A stretch of DNA of 27,141 nt from Pelargonium cotyledonis (Eukaryota > Streptophyta > Magnoliopsida > Geraniales > Geraniaceae). The stretch lies in NCBI GenBank assembly GCA_036897625.1, contig JAYMTA010000540.1, positions 1-27,141 of the forward strand, given 5' to 3'. Below are positions 1 through 11,135 of this stretch, piece by piece (positions within the stretch are counted from its first letter, which is position 1; the number at the start of each line of letters is the position of its first letter). The translations under genes were made by a program, and so were the position numbers. The notes beneath the pieces are model-generated. The model made no database searches and was not told the DNA's origin. It saw only the letters and a list, made by a program, of their open reading frames with translations.

Positions 1-458
1 ATCTTTCATTCCAATCCAATATTTAATATTGGAACCATGGTGCTCAACTTCCCAGACAGAAATTCAATACATACATAGTTTTTAAAACAACACATGCATT
101 ATAAACCAACTACATACACATGAATATAATCATGATCACACAATAATAGTACAAATGAACATACTGCCTCTGAGACTCTGAGCTATAGGAGAGAAAACAT
201 AAATCTCACTGAGGGGAGTCCTTGCTTAAATAATCATGCAATTAAGGTAGTGGATAAACATTGGAGCATTTTCAATACAAGTGGATGGGGGTGAGTCAAT
301 AATAATGATTACTGTTTTAAAATTATTTAAGAAAATACAAGTGGATGGAGAAAATGACACATCAGCTCTTTATATATATTAATGATGATTTGATTTGAAA
401 TCCGAATTATAATGTTTAAATTAGTTACATATACATTTTTATATTTATTTTATTTTAT
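1..458. other. AT-rich intergenic DNA
   Basis: No open frame resembles a protein family, and I see no RNA gene, tandem array or clear transposon end here. The stretch is AT-rich with scattered short A/T runs and is best read as intergenic spacer upstream of the repeat at 459-780. Confidence 0.5.
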
Positions 459-780
459 GAAAGCTGTCAAAATGGACACAGCCCGCTGGGTACTTGAAAC
501 TCAACTCATTTTTTGGGTATGAATTTATCAACTCAAAAAGAAAAAAAGGTCTGGGTCGGAGTCGGAAAAAAAGGTCAGGGTCGGGGTCGGGTTGGATGTG
601 TTATGAAATGTTTGGATCGGGTATACCGTATATCCACAAAAAATATTTTATGCCTAAAATGTTAAACTCGACCCGAACCTATTCCTACAACCCTATAGGA
701 TCGGACGAGTTAGAGTTCATCAACTAGAACCCGATCCTACTCCATAGGGCGAGGTTGTCCGGTTTTGGGAAAATGATGTT
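459..780. repeat. GGGT/ACCC-rich foldback repeat, copy 1
   Basis: The left part carries GGGTCGG-type words on this strand and the right part carries CGACCCGAACC and GAACCCGATCC, so the two halves are loosely self-complementary. It begins AGCTGTCAAAATGG, like the left ends of the related stretches at 10898 and 21954. The composition and the AG(A/C)GCTGxCAAA edge are typical of a dispersed non-autonomous repeat in plants, but I cannot assign a superfamily. Both ends are approximate. A 77-codon open frame inside (494-727) is repeat sequence, not a gene. Confidence 0.45.
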
Positions 781-845
781 TCTAATATAATTTATTTGGG
801 CTTGAGTTTGTATTTGGGCTTTTCAAATTATGCAAACAAAACCCA

Positions 846-1106
846 TATAAAATTAAAAAAAAAAAAGAGTACAAAACCGTCAAAACTAACCACCCTAACT
901 TTCTCTTCTTCTCTTCTTCTCTTCTTCTCCTCTGCTACTGCTGCCGCTCAACAGAAGCTTCAGGTATGCGTTTTTTCTTCTTCTTTTCTTGTGTTGCGGA
1001 CTCGGTGGCATGACCCGTTCGACCTCCGAGTCGGTTTTGAAAACATTGCCCTAACCTAGAGAATAGTTTCTGATAATCAGAGTGAACCTAGAGAAGAAGA
1101 AACAGA
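846..1106 (+). promoter_or_regulatory. Probable core promoter and 5' leader of PWP1
   Basis: A TATA-like TATAAAAT lies at 846-853 and is followed by a CT-rich stretch (about 900-930, repeated CTTCTTCT), typical of plant 5' leaders. A likely leader intron runs from 964 (CAG|GTATGCG) to 1080 (AATCAG|AGTGAA), leaving 26 nt of exon before the start codon at 1107. The transcription start is inferred, not seen. Confidence 0.5.
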
Positions 1107-4100
1107 ATGATAGCAGCGATTTCATGGGTGCCCAAAGGGGTCTCAAAAACCGTCCCTGAAGTCGCCGACCCTCCTTCCAAAGAAGAAATTGAAGAACTCA
1201 TCAAAAGCGGTGCTCTCAATGCAAGGTTTGTTTCAGTTTGTTATGTAATTTTGTTTCAATTTGTTGCTTAATGACCTTGTCAAGTTATTTCAGTTTCTCT
1301 ATGATTCTGATTTCGTTTTGAATTGCTGTTATTTCTAGAGTTGATTGGATTTTAGAGATGAAAAAAATGGATGTTTTTGCTTATGATGGTTTACAATAAT
1401 AGAGAAATCCAGATTTATGCAAAAACCCATGCCTAAGAATAGAGGGAAACACTTCATTTCATTCTAGTTTTTGAATGTATGGGACTGCCAATCATTTATA
1501 TTAACCATCCATACCTTATTATTCTGGAAGCTGCTCCCTTTTGTCTTATGATAATCAAAAGAAGTAGATTCCTAAAAAAAAACACTCTAATTTGAATTAA
1601 AGCTATTGAGATACTCCAAAAGTAAGAAACAAAAATATCTACTTACTTCTTGTAAGGAGTAATTTTAGTGGCTAGCAGCTAGTGGTATGATATTAAGTGC
1701 TGCTTATTCGCTTTGGTTTGTGATTTCCCAAACAGCGGGATTCTAAATGGGATGGTTTAATCAAGGGAAAACTTGTCTTAGTTCGATTTTCCCTTTTAAC
1801 TGGACTCTCGGTAAACCATGTAAAAATACTTAATAGGGTTCCTCTTTTCATTAAATAAAGGATTTCAAGCTTGGGTTTTATGTTCTGTTAGTTACCCTTT
1901 TCTATAAATTTATATCAACTACATTTACATTAAAGGAAGTTAAAAACTTGTTAAAGTTTGAAAAGAGTATTTAACAAAAAAGGCTGTGTTTGATGTTTTT
2001 GGTTTATGCAGTGGGAATAGTGACAGTGAACAAGATGATGAGGATATGGATGCTGAGTTGTCCAAGCAGTCTGATGATGAAGCTGCTCAGGCGTTAGGAG
2101 CAGCTGAGGCACTTGGCAAACCTTCCAAAAAGTTGAAGTCGGGGGCTGAATTTGATGCAATTACGGATGGCCTCAAGGAACTTGACATGGACCATTATGA
2201 CGATGAGGACGAGGATGGTATCTAAATCTACTAACTTCATAATATATGCCTATAATGAGCCTTATAGACTTAGTGCAATACTGAATATATAGGTTAAGAT
2301 AGTCATATTTGGATTTCCGTATAAGATACATGATACAATTGCTTTTTGGTCATTCTTAGGTGTTGAGCTATTCAGCACTGGGCTTGGGGACCTTTACTAC
2401 CCAAGCAATGAAGTTGACCCATATCTTAAGGACAAAGATGTATGCTCTTTCTTATTCAGTTACGTACATTTGGCTTTTGATGTACTCTGAACCACTAATA
2501 TAAAATTTCATTTTTTTTTTGTGCTTCAAGGATGATGACTCTGAAGATCTTGAAGACTTGATCATTAATCCAACAGATGCAGTCATTGTTTGTGCACGGA
2601 ATGAAGATGATGTTAGCCACCTCGAGGTACAGGAAAGTTCCTTGGAGAGTGCATGCTTCTCTCTCTTCAAGAAATAGCAAATGCTTAATGCTTTGTGATT
2701 ACAGGTATTGGTGTATGAGGAAACAGATGATGGTCCAAACATGTATGTTCACCATGAAATTGTGATTTCAGCATTTCCCCTTTGCACAGCCTGGCTCGAC
2801 TGCCCGCTTAAAGGTGGAGAGAAAGGTATGCCATCTGAGAGTGAGATCGTTCTGGTTAAAACTTAAGTAGTTTCGTTTTAACCATCTTTACTTTTTTCTA
2901 ATGAATTCACAAACAAAGAAAGCACAAGATATTTCTTCAGCTGACTGCGTAGCTTTTCTCTAATTTGAATTTGGTCATTCCATTTCATCATACTGGTGTA
3001 TTCTCTGTATGTTGACAGGAAATTTCGTAGCAGTTGGCTCAATGGAACCTTCAATTGAAATATGGGACCTTGACATTGTATGTGCACAATGTACCTCTGT
3101 CTCATTAATTATTGGTTGGATTTCAATTGGAGCTTTATTACAAAGTTTGTTATCAACTTTCAGCTTGATGAAGTACAACCATGCCTAGTCTTAGGTGGCA
3201 TAGCTGAGGAGAAGAAGAAAAAGAAGAAGAAAAAGGGAAAGGTCTGTTAATGAAACCTCCTGTGTTCATTTATATTTCAAAAATAATATATTTTCCTGGA
3301 AGTTAAGATATTAGCAGTGTTTTGTTGTTCTGGCATCTTGCACTAACTATTTTGTGTACTGGGTTGAAGTTTGATGGATGATGAGTGTTGATACTTCTGC
3401 TAGATGCTACATCTCAATTCTTAACTATAACTATTTTCACTCCATTTGTCCCAACATGAGTGTCCACTTATTTTTGTAAAAATTAAGGATAAGTTAGTTA
3501 GGATTGAACTTTCCCCTTTATACACCAGTGTGCTTCTGTTGTAGCAAACTGAAGTTTCTCTATTTACCTTATTTTGGGGATATTGCATAACTAGTTAATC
3601 AAAAAGGAATGTGAATATATTTTAGAACAATTTTTAGAGAAAGTAAGACACTCATTTTGGGACGGATGGAGTGTTAAAAGTTATGTGGAAGAAATATGAC
3701 TATGATTTTGTGTCTTGTTACTTACATTATTGTGTTTTTGTGTGTGTGTGTTAGATATCAATTAAGTACATAGAAGGCAGCCACACTGATTCAGTTCTTG
3801 GTCTTGCTTGGAACAAGGAGTTCAGGTGTGTTTTCTTTTATCTTAATTTAGTCTCTTGCTAAATATCACCCTCCAATGGAACTAATGCTTGTCCTGTAAA
3901 CATAGGAATTTACTTGCAAGTGCAAGTGCTGACAAACTAGTAAAAATCTGGGATGTGGCCACCGGGAAGTGCCAAATTACTATGGAGCAACATACAGATA
4001 AGGTAAGTTTAAATCCTTCTCGCTCTACTTTTCTTCTGAATTTTTCTCGACTTCTTAGGTGGGTGATATTCAAACTCTAACAAATCTAACTGTGTTCTTC

Positions 4101-5789
4101 ATTCACCAATAGAATTCTAATAACTGTCATAATAGTTTACCCTTTTGGTTGTGTAATTACCACACGTTGCAGTGGTGCTCACATTGCATAATACCCTGAC
4201 ACAGGTGACAGTAGTTAAACCTAATCCACTATCCGCGTTATAAGCATCCCCCAACCTCCTTAGGCCTTAACACACACAGACACACAAATGCAAGCGGTAG
4301 ATTTATTCGATGCATATTTTACTATGCTATCCCAATAATATTTCTTTTTATAAAATGAGTTAGTTTTTGTTGAAAACTTCATCTCATTATACTTTATATT
4401 TTTCCTACTAATTGTTACAGGTTCAAGCTGTGGCATGGAATCATTATCGTCCACATGTTCTTCTCAGTGGATCTTTTGATCATACAGTAGTTATGGTACA
4501 GAAGTTTTTGGCTTGCTTTATTCCAGTTACTTAAATGAGTAATACAAGGGTTCAAGATGACTTTGTCTAATCATTTTTTCTCTGAAGTCTGAACAATGTT
4601 CATGTAATTGCTATTTGACTTATCCATGTTTTTCAATGTAGAGAGATGGAAGGAACCCTTCGCATCCCGGTTTTAAGTGGTCGGTCACAGCTGATGTTGA
4701 AAGCTTGGCTTGGGATCCACGCACTGAGCACTCATTTGTGGTGTGTGCTTAAACCTTGTATCTATGTCTATCTTCCTATAATAATACTGTGTTTTCTTTT
4801 ATTGATCCCTTCCTTATATTGTAAGCGACAGGGTTGTTGTCATCTTGGTGTGGGGATCCATTTCTGGATCACATACATGAATTCAACCGGCACACATAGT
4901 TATTGGTCTCTTACTTAAAAGGCACTAAAATCTAGTAACTAGTTCTTTACTGATATCTTAGGTGAGTCTTGAAGATGGGACGATTCAAGGTTTTGATATC
5001 CGGGCTGCTACATCTGATCCATCCTCTACGCCAAAACCAAGTTTTACTCTACATGCACACGACAAAGCTGTCTGCACAATCTCATACAATCATGCAGCAC
5101 CCAATGTAATGATCATTCTTTCTCACACTCCATTATTCTGTATAGTTTATGTTTTTTTTTAAACATGTATAGTTTATGTTAATTTTGTTTACATGATTTT
5201 CTTTTTGGGTTCGTTACAGCTTCTTGCAACTGGATCCACAGATAAAATGGTAATTCTTCATGTTCCACCACCTCTGGCTTCCATATTTTGGCACACTTGA
5301 ATTTGTTTTTTATGTTTTTATTGTTTGCTCTTTCTGGGATGCAGGTAAAGCTATGGGATTTGTCGAACAGCCAACCGTCGTGTGTGGCATCCATGAATCC
5401 CAAAGCTGTAAGTGATACATCATTCATAAATATTGCAGTAATGAGTTAGAGAACTGTTCCATTGTAATGTTATTCTATGTTCTTTATGAAAGATTTGATT
5501 GATCGTGTTATGTTTCAAATTTTACCAGGGAGCTGTCTTCTCCATTTCTTTCTCAGAAGACAATCCTTTTATACTGGGAATAGGAGGCTCTAAGGGGAAA
5601 CTGGAAGTGAGTGGAAAACTAATTATATCTTTTGTTATGGGATTCCGTTATTCAGGACATTTGTATATTTGAGATTTGAGTACTGACATTGATAAAAATT
5701 TGCAGGTTTGGGATACATTAACCGATGCAGCAGTCGCCAAGAAGTTTGGGAAGTATAGTAAAGCAAACAATCCTCAAAGTGCATCTTGA
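1107..5789 (+). CDS. PWP1: PWP1-type WD40-repeat protein (periodic tryptophan protein 1 homologue)
   Basis: Sixteen exons join in frame to 499 aa: 1107-1225, 2012-2217, 2360-2439, 2531-2626, 2705-2825, 3019-3077, 3164-3241, 3755-3825, 3906-4002, 4421-4495, 4642-4740, 4962-5105, 5220-5249, 5345-5407, 5529-5606 and 5706-5789, all GT-AG. The start MIAAISWVPKGVSK is typical of plant PWP1. An acidic tract covers about residues 40-65, a second DDEDED tract lies near 103, and a lysine run at about 244-251 may be a nuclear or nucleolar signal. WD-type blades follow, with IWDLD (about 225), KIWDVATGK (about 295), a GSFDHTVV strand (about 327), KLWDLS (about 430) and VWDTLTD (about 475). PWP1 proteins are nucleolar and act in ribosome biogenesis and rDNA chromatin regulation in yeast and animals; the same role here is inferred from homology. 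Length is close to other plant members. The gene converges on RPL13. The seventh intron contains a MITE. Confidence 0.93.
3438..3673. mobile_element. Stowaway-like MITE in PWP1 intron 7
   Basis: The left end CACTCCATTTGTCCCAACAT and the reverse complement of the right end, CACTCCATCCGTCCCAAAAT, match with three differences, and the match continues as GAGTGTC. This is the CTCC..GTCCCA terminal signature of Stowaway (Tc1/mariner-type) MITEs. The length of about 236 bp and lack of coding capacity fit. A clean TA duplication is not obvious. The interior shares ATAAGTTAGTTAG with the element at 23881-24112. Confidence 0.75.
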
Positions 5790-6742
5790 AGACCATATTG
5801 GAATACCAAATGGGTCATTCTAGTTTTGACAGAGAAAACATGTGCATCAGTAATTGAGCAAGTAGCATATCCTCATCCTTGTCGCCTAGTTTTGGAACTT
5901 CTAGGTGCATATGTTGAGTGTGAGCATTGAGTTGAGTGTTCTTTATATTTATTATATACAAGCATCTAAACTCTAGAGAATTGAATGTACACTGTAAGGT
6001 CTGAATTGAAATTAATGTTCATGCTGTAGTTGAGGATGGCTTGAGTTAAATTTTGCCCACAGTAAATATGGCTGTTGTAAGCTGTCGTGCAGGTTAGTTT
6101 ATAGTTTGCTAACTTCAAATTAACACAACAAATCAGCAACAAAACTAGACATTAAAGCTTTCACAAAAGACAGCTCTAAAATTACTGCTGCTTCTACGCA
6201 TTCATCACCAACCCCTATCGAATGGGACTAGCTAACAGTTAGGACTAATAAAAAACCGACAATCCACTCATAGGAAACCGATATATTGGTCATGTGCTAG
6301 GCACATGACTGAAATTTTAAAATATTCTGTTAACTTTGACGGAAAAATTGGACGAAACGTTAAATGGCATAGTTCAGGGGTATAAAAATTACATCCTAAT
6401 CTTTAGGGTAGGTATATGTAATAAGTATATCTAAGATGGGAGGCATGTGTAATTTTTTCTAAAAACAAAGACTATGAACCAATATATCTTTATCACTCTT
6501 TAGATGTGGGAGCTCAATGAACTCGATCAATATATGAACCAGTCAAATTTCCAAGGAACCAATAAACACTGACAAATTTCATTACACTAAACCAAGAGTA
6601 CCAAAGACAAACTGCGGCATCAAAATTAACCAATGAAATTCTCCAAATACAATAATACAGTATTCAAATAATGCTAGAACTCAGTGAACAAAAATTAGAG
6701 CATTTCCATCAGATAAAAAGATGGAATTTGCTGAAAAATCTA
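5790..6742. other. Convergent 3' intergenic region between PWP1 and RPL13
   Basis: This holds the 3'UTRs of PWP1 (+) and RPL13 (-) with spacer between. No coding frame is recognisable. The part from about 6230 to 6480 has the look of an old dispersed repeat: a short palindrome at 6289-6309 followed by sequence unlike the flanking UTRs. No family can be named. Confidence 0.5.
6289..6309. repeat. Short perfect palindrome
   Basis: GTCATGTGC and GCACATGAC are perfect 9-nt inverted arms around a 3-nt TAG loop. It lies between two convergent genes. It could be a chance hairpin, a transposon footprint or part of an old repeat; no function is implied. Confidence 0.6.
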
Positions 6743-8648
6743 CTATTTCTTGTCTTCCTTCTCTGCTTCGGCAGCCTTCTTCATCCTAGCACCAATGTGA
6801 CGTTGATTTGTCCTCTCAAGACGCAGTTTATCATACGCCTTAAATGATTTCATCTCAGATGTAACCTTCACTAGGTCGACGGTTGGCTTCTCTCTCACAA
6901 TGGGCATGTAAGCACCCTGGACTTGAGTAGCAGTAGCAAGTTCCTCAGGTGTGGAATCACCAGCCTACAACACATTGAACAAGTTATGGTTCGCAATTCA
7001 GGGCAGATTCATTGAGATTTATTTCAACATGCCCCCAAAATCTAGGTTTACCTTGAATTTCCTAGTGCGCCTTGGGAAGACAACTAACGTAGCCTTGTAA
7101 GTTTTCAGCCTCTGGGCATTGGCTTGTAGCCCTTCCAGGGAACGGTTCCTGCGACGATGATCAACAGCAATTCCAATGGTTGGTGCAAGCTTCTTGGGAA
7201 TACCAGCAGCCTGAAATGTAACAAATTTAGATTGGGCAAAAGATCCCAAATAATGTTCGTAAGACATGGGAAAATATTAACAACATCAAGGGTTTCGTTT
7301 AGTGGTTAACTCAACATAACATCAATATAAAAGTCTGGGTATACAACCCAATATCTTCCTACAAATGAAAGCTCAAATATAAGTCTGCTCAATCATCCAA
7401 CTTGGCAACCACGCAAAGCATAAAAAAACACATCAAAATTCACACTCAAGCACCATATCCTACACTGATCTGATTGAGATTTTTTTTACTTAATAGACAA
7501 GAAGTTTACTTAATAGACAAGAAGTGGACAAGTACATTTGAAATTTATTGTAGCAACAATATAATAATAAATTGATTTGAACATAACAGTAATCATTTAG
7601 ATACAAGAATATGACCATGGTATTTTGTTAGTATCGTATAATACAGTTCAACACACAAACGGTGCATGCCGGCTGTGTGAACCGCTGGAGTGTTCGAATC
7701 GGTAAAACCATATGTATCAGATTAAAGTGAACCGCATAGTTCCAAATCTAACACCCGAGCCCCTAAATAAAAAATTGTCTATGAGCGTAATATTTTTTTA
7801 TTACTTAATGCCAACTCAATAAATGATAATTGGGTTTTATAATTATTAATATTACATATTTGATTTGGTTAGGTTTTAGAATAGTCTATCATCTACAGGC
7901 AAAGAATAGATTAATATTATACTAAATATTTATACACATGAAGGTAACTAATTACAAATATCTTCTGAACTATAAATATATGATTTTTAAAATTATGAAC
8001 CATACAATTCACAGTTAAAAAATATAGCTATAACAATTCACAATATCAAACTTGATTCGACATAAGCAAAAGTATATTTATTTAAGACAATATGGGAAAA
8101 AGAAACTATAAATATGAGACATTGACATTGAGGTATTATCCACATAAGAACTACCTATTAAAAGCAGAAAAATTCAATTCACTTTCATCCCCGTCAAAGA
8201 TTAATAAATAAAAACTAATTTTCTAAGCAATTCTAAAATTTCGCCATTGAACAAATTTTTGCACTTGGAAAGTTTTGATGGTACTATATCATCTCACCTT
8301 GAGCTCCTCTAGAGAAAATCCCCTTCCAGCCCTAACCTTCATGTTGTACTTAAGGGTTTGTCCATGAACAATGGGTCTGAGTGGACCAGAAGTAGGGCGA
8401 GGGAAAATCTTAACTGCCTTCTTTTGCCTAGCTGAAGACATAAAACAAATTGTGCAAGGAGCAGTGCATGAATAAACAAACTTAAAGATACAGTGCAAGC
8501 ATGGTAGTATATTTTTAAAACAAAATATGAATGTAACACCTGTCCTCCTCCTTGTCTTGCGTGCAGGCTGGTTAAACCAGGTTTTCACATAGTTTTGCCA
8601 GTGCTTTCTGAAGTGCGAACTAGGAATGACATTGTTATGCTTCACCAT
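6743..8648 (-). CDS. RPL13: 60S ribosomal protein L13 (eL13), cytosolic
   Basis: Coding exons on the minus strand are 8648-8540, 8431-8298, 7210-7052 and 6964-6743, giving 624 nt and 207 aa, the normal plant length (about 206). The protein opens [17 protein letters not shown] and continues with [20 protein letters not shown], then [39 protein letters not shown], and a charged lysine-rich tail ending EKEDKK. These are diagnostic for eL13 (BBC1 family), a structural protein of the large cytosolic ribosomal subunit. Junctions are GT-AG and phases agree. The start codon lies 7 nt inside its exon, after a 1.4-kb leader intron (8656-10093). Nothing suggests inactivation. Confidence 0.96.
7485..7524. 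repeat. Exact 20-bp tandem duplication in RPL13 intron
   Basis: TTTACTTAATAGACAAGAAG occurs twice without a gap, at 7485-7504 and 7505-7524. It lies in the intron between coding exons 2 and 3 of RPL13. Perfect identity suggests a recent slippage or repair event. Confidence 0.9.
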
Positions 8649-9017
8649 GACTTACCTGCAAATGACAGCAAGCACAGATCTTCACAAACACAACCACTAG
8701 AAAATAAAGCATAGAGTAAATAGCAACAAACTATTGATGAATATCTCCCTGATCATTAAAGCATAGAGAAAATAGAAAGGCCTGCATTTAGAATCAACAT
8801 CAACCTCTGGAACACAATTTGAAAAATGACTATCACAAAGAGATAATAAGCCAGAAAAAAAATACAAGGATAGAGAATTGTGTTAACTCCTACCCAAAAT
8901 TAAGTGACTGCCCATAAAATTAAAGGTTAGAGATACAAAGCAGAGCAAAACAACCAGAAAATGAGATCTGATGATATCATTAAGCATCGTCTATGATGCA
9001 CATACACTTTCATCTTC

Positions 9018-9355
9018 TCAACGTACCCATGTCCGATACGTATCGATACTTGGACACTCAGACGCTCTTCGGACACTTGATTTTACATGTTCTCCTATTT
9101 TTTAAGCAGACATGTGTACGACACCTTATGCATCCCCCCATTTTTTTTTAAGATATATTGATTGAACATGTCCAACACTCTAAAACATATTGACGAGCAT
9201 GACTTTATGTTACTTATATGGACTAATATAACAAACATAAATTCTCATTTATTATGAATTCTCAGCGTATCATGTCTATGATTTTATAAATGTTGTGTCG
9301 TGGTATCCGTACCGTGCCATGTATCTTGTACTTGTGTCTAAGCAACACAGTGCAT
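9018..9355. repeat. Unclassified repeat-like segment with GGACAC/GTGTC words
   Basis: This part of the RPL13 leader intron is dense in words such as TTGGACACTC, TCGGACACTTG, GTGTACGACACC and TGTTGTGTCGTGG and differs in composition from the AT-rich intron around it. Such GTGTC-rich segments are common dispersed sequences in plant genomes. Boundaries are approximate and no family is assigned. Confidence 0.35.
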
Positions 9356-9639
9356 CGTCAATAAATACCACAACTCTAAATTAAAAACCAAAATTTGTTT
9401 ATATAACTGAAAAATTATAGAGAAATATGTTAATCCTTCCCAGAGATAAAGAAATATGATCATACAATCAAGTGCAATATGAAAATGTAATCCCAAAACA
9501 CGTAAAATATTAGAATGTGCTAATCATTCCCAAAACTAAGGGCATACACTCTTTATGTTACCTAAGCTGGAAAACAGGGTCACAACAAAACAACCCAAAA
9601 ATGCGATATGATTGCATCAATAACAGTTATCAACAGATG

Positions 9640-9753
9640 CCAAAACTAAACCAAAATTCAGAGTCCACAGTGCAAAGAGCCCGAAAAAATCATACGCCAA
9701 TACTAAACCGAAATTCATAAGCCACAATGCAAAGAGCCCCCAAAAATCAAATA
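9640..9753. repeat. 57-bp imperfect tandem duplication
   Basis: Two units of 57 bp (9640-9696 and 9697-9753) share CCAA-ACTAAACC-AAATTCA, then CCACA-TGCAAAGAGCCC, at roughly 80 percent identity judged by eye. They lie in the leader intron of RPL13. Confidence 0.8.
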
Positions 9754-10093
9754 CCGATAACTCTATAATCTAAAATATTAGAGCATCCATTTCTATTTTG
9801 CACAAAACAAATTACCAAATAAAACATACGACAGCTACAAGAATACATTATATTGTTTCCAACATACAGGATCTAATTCAATCGAGACCCTTTGTTTGGC
9901 TAGCAAGAAACTAAAGGAAAAACAGGAAATTTCATATTTTCAGTACATTCATCGTCTACGAAAAGCCTTGAGGAAAAAAAAAAAAAAGTAGCAAAAACCT
10001 AAACAGCATAAGAAACAACACTAAAAATGAACGAAACTGTAGGTGACGTGATAGAGATTTGCGATGATGGAGCTTGAATGAGATTTACAGTAC

Positions 10094-10170
10094 CTGAGAG
10101 GCTTGGAAACAGCCGTGAATCGCTGAAGGGCAAGTCCTTGAGTCTCTGCTTCACTGAGAAACCCTAGAAA
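10094..10170 (-). promoter_or_regulatory. First (5'UTR) exon of RPL13 with a telo-box motif
   Basis: Read on the minus strand, the segment ends CCAAGCCTCTCAG|GTACTG, a good donor, and carries CTAGGGTTT at 10167-10159, which is AAACCCTAG on the plus strand. Telo-box (AAACCCTA) motifs near the transcription start are characteristic of plant ribosomal protein genes. The upstream edge of the exon is approximate. The next 360 bp (10171-10530), between this exon and the divergent ORF at 10533, are AT-rich with T homopolymers and hold no recognisable gene. Confidence 0.6.
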
Positions 10171-10508
10171 TTGTTTTTTTTTTTTAAAGAAAACACATAA
10201 GTATGCAGTAAATATAGCACCAAAAATAGAACAATAAGCTCACAACAACAGCACTTTTTTTTTTTTTTTTCTTCTTCACCAATTCAATTAAACTCTCCAC
10301 TAAAAAGATGTTAACACCTTTATTGGCAATTAATTAAATTAAAGAAATTGCCTGTTTTTTTGTCCTGACAATGACGAATGAAGATTCCTTCAATTATATA
10401 CTTTCTTTCGGGGTCACCATTTCATTTTATCTTTTAAGTTTCAAAAGTCATCTATTTTCTTGCCTTTGCTTTTGGGACTGATAATTGGGAAGCGGACAAA
10501 ATAAATAA

Positions 10509-10775
10509 AATTAAGGAGCTGCAAGTTTTGAGATGTCGTCGGCGGAGGAAGTTCCCGGTGCCGGAGAAGCATCGGAGCGTCGTGTTGATGGCATCGATGA
10601 GCTCAATCATCCACATCCGCCGCCGCCACCAGCTGATGGAGATAAGCTAGTCGCAGAGGCCAGCAACGGCGATGATGAGGTCAGTTTCGTCTCACCAAAC
10701 AATTTCTTTATTTATTGTATACGTATTGGCTGTTTACTCTCACAAGTCACAACTAATTAAGGAGCTGCAAGTTTT
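10509..10775. repeat. 21-bp direct repeat bracketing an exon-like ORF
   Basis: The 20-mer ATTAAGGAGCTGCAAGTTTT, plus one A before it, occurs exactly at 10509-10529 and again at 10755-10775. The flanks outside the matches are unrelated. The 225 bp between them contain the GC-rich ORF at 10533-10679 and its apparent donor site. A chance 21-bp match at this distance is very unlikely. Possible origins are a target duplication around inserted DNA or a repair-associated duplication. No poly-A tract precedes the right copy. Confidence 0.85.
10533..10679 (+). CDS. Orphan exon-like ORF: possible alternative first exon or gene fragment
   Basis: An ATG opens 49 codons, rich in GC and in Ala, Glu, Asp and Pro, with a short polyproline run (HPHPPPPP, residues 26-33), ending GATGATGAG|GTCAGT at a plausible donor. 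I do not recognise the protein. The exon ends in phase 0, and the acceptor at 13080/13081 of the polyamine transporter is also phase 0, so splicing the two would give a transporter with a 49-residue acidic N-terminal extension. A leader exon nearer the transporter (ending at 12055) is a better candidate for the main transcript. This could instead be an inserted fragment of another gene, given the 21-bp direct repeat around it. Codon composition is unlike its AT-rich surroundings. Confidence 0.35.
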
Positions 10776-10897
10776 TTAAGAGTACAATTTTCATGGAAAA
10801 GAAAAGAAAAAAAGTTAGTCAACTCTAATCTAAGTAGATTTAGGGTTCATTTAATAAGTTTATTGTTATTTTCGAGTTGACTAACTCATTTTGATTT

Positions 10898-11135
10898 AGA
10901 GGTGCCAAAATTTTGGGTTCGGGTTGAAGGATCATAACCCGGACCTATAGGGTTGTAGGGTTGATCGGGTTATGGTAGAGTTTTGGATTTTGGGTATAAA
11001 ATGTATTGTTCTTTTTGTGGGCTCGAACCGAAATCTTACAATGAACTCAACCCGACCACAACCCAATTTTTACGGGTTGATAATTGTTGACCCGAACCCA
11101 ACCCTATAGGTTTTGGGTACCCTTTTGTTAGCTCT
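10898..11135. repeat. GGGT/ACCC-rich foldback repeat, copy 2
   Basis: The left edge is AGAGGTGCCAAAATTTTGGG and the right edge, reverse-complemented, is AGAGCTAACAAAAGGGTACC, so the ends are loosely inverted. GGGTTCGGGTTG at the left is answered by GACCCGAACCCAACCC at the right. The length is about 238 bp with no coding. It has the form of a foldback or MITE-like element and shares its edge with the stretches at 459 and 21954. A target duplication is not clear. Confidence 0.5.

Larger units (their letters stand above)
8656..10093 (-). other. Leader (5'UTR) intron of RPL13
   Basis: On the minus strand the donor is CTCAG|GTACTG at 10093 and the acceptor is TTTGCAG|GTAAGTC, leaving only GTAAGTC before the ATG. 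The intron has no credible coding frame on either strand. It contains an unclassified repeat-like segment (about 9018-9355) and a 57-bp tandem duplication (9640-9753). Long first introns in plant ribosomal protein genes often support high expression; whether this one does is unknown. Confidence 0.7.

Noticed and set aside
2878..3178. Minus-strand open frames across PWP1 exon 6
   Set aside because: Shadows of a conserved plus-strand exon; no similarity or splice support.
3374..3420. ATGATGA as a C box of an intronic C/D snoRNA in PWP1
   Set aside because: No CTGA D box at a suitable distance and no terminal stem.
7685..7715. GTTCGAATC resembling a tRNA T-loop
   Set aside because: The bases on either side do not pair, and no acceptor or anticodon arm is present.
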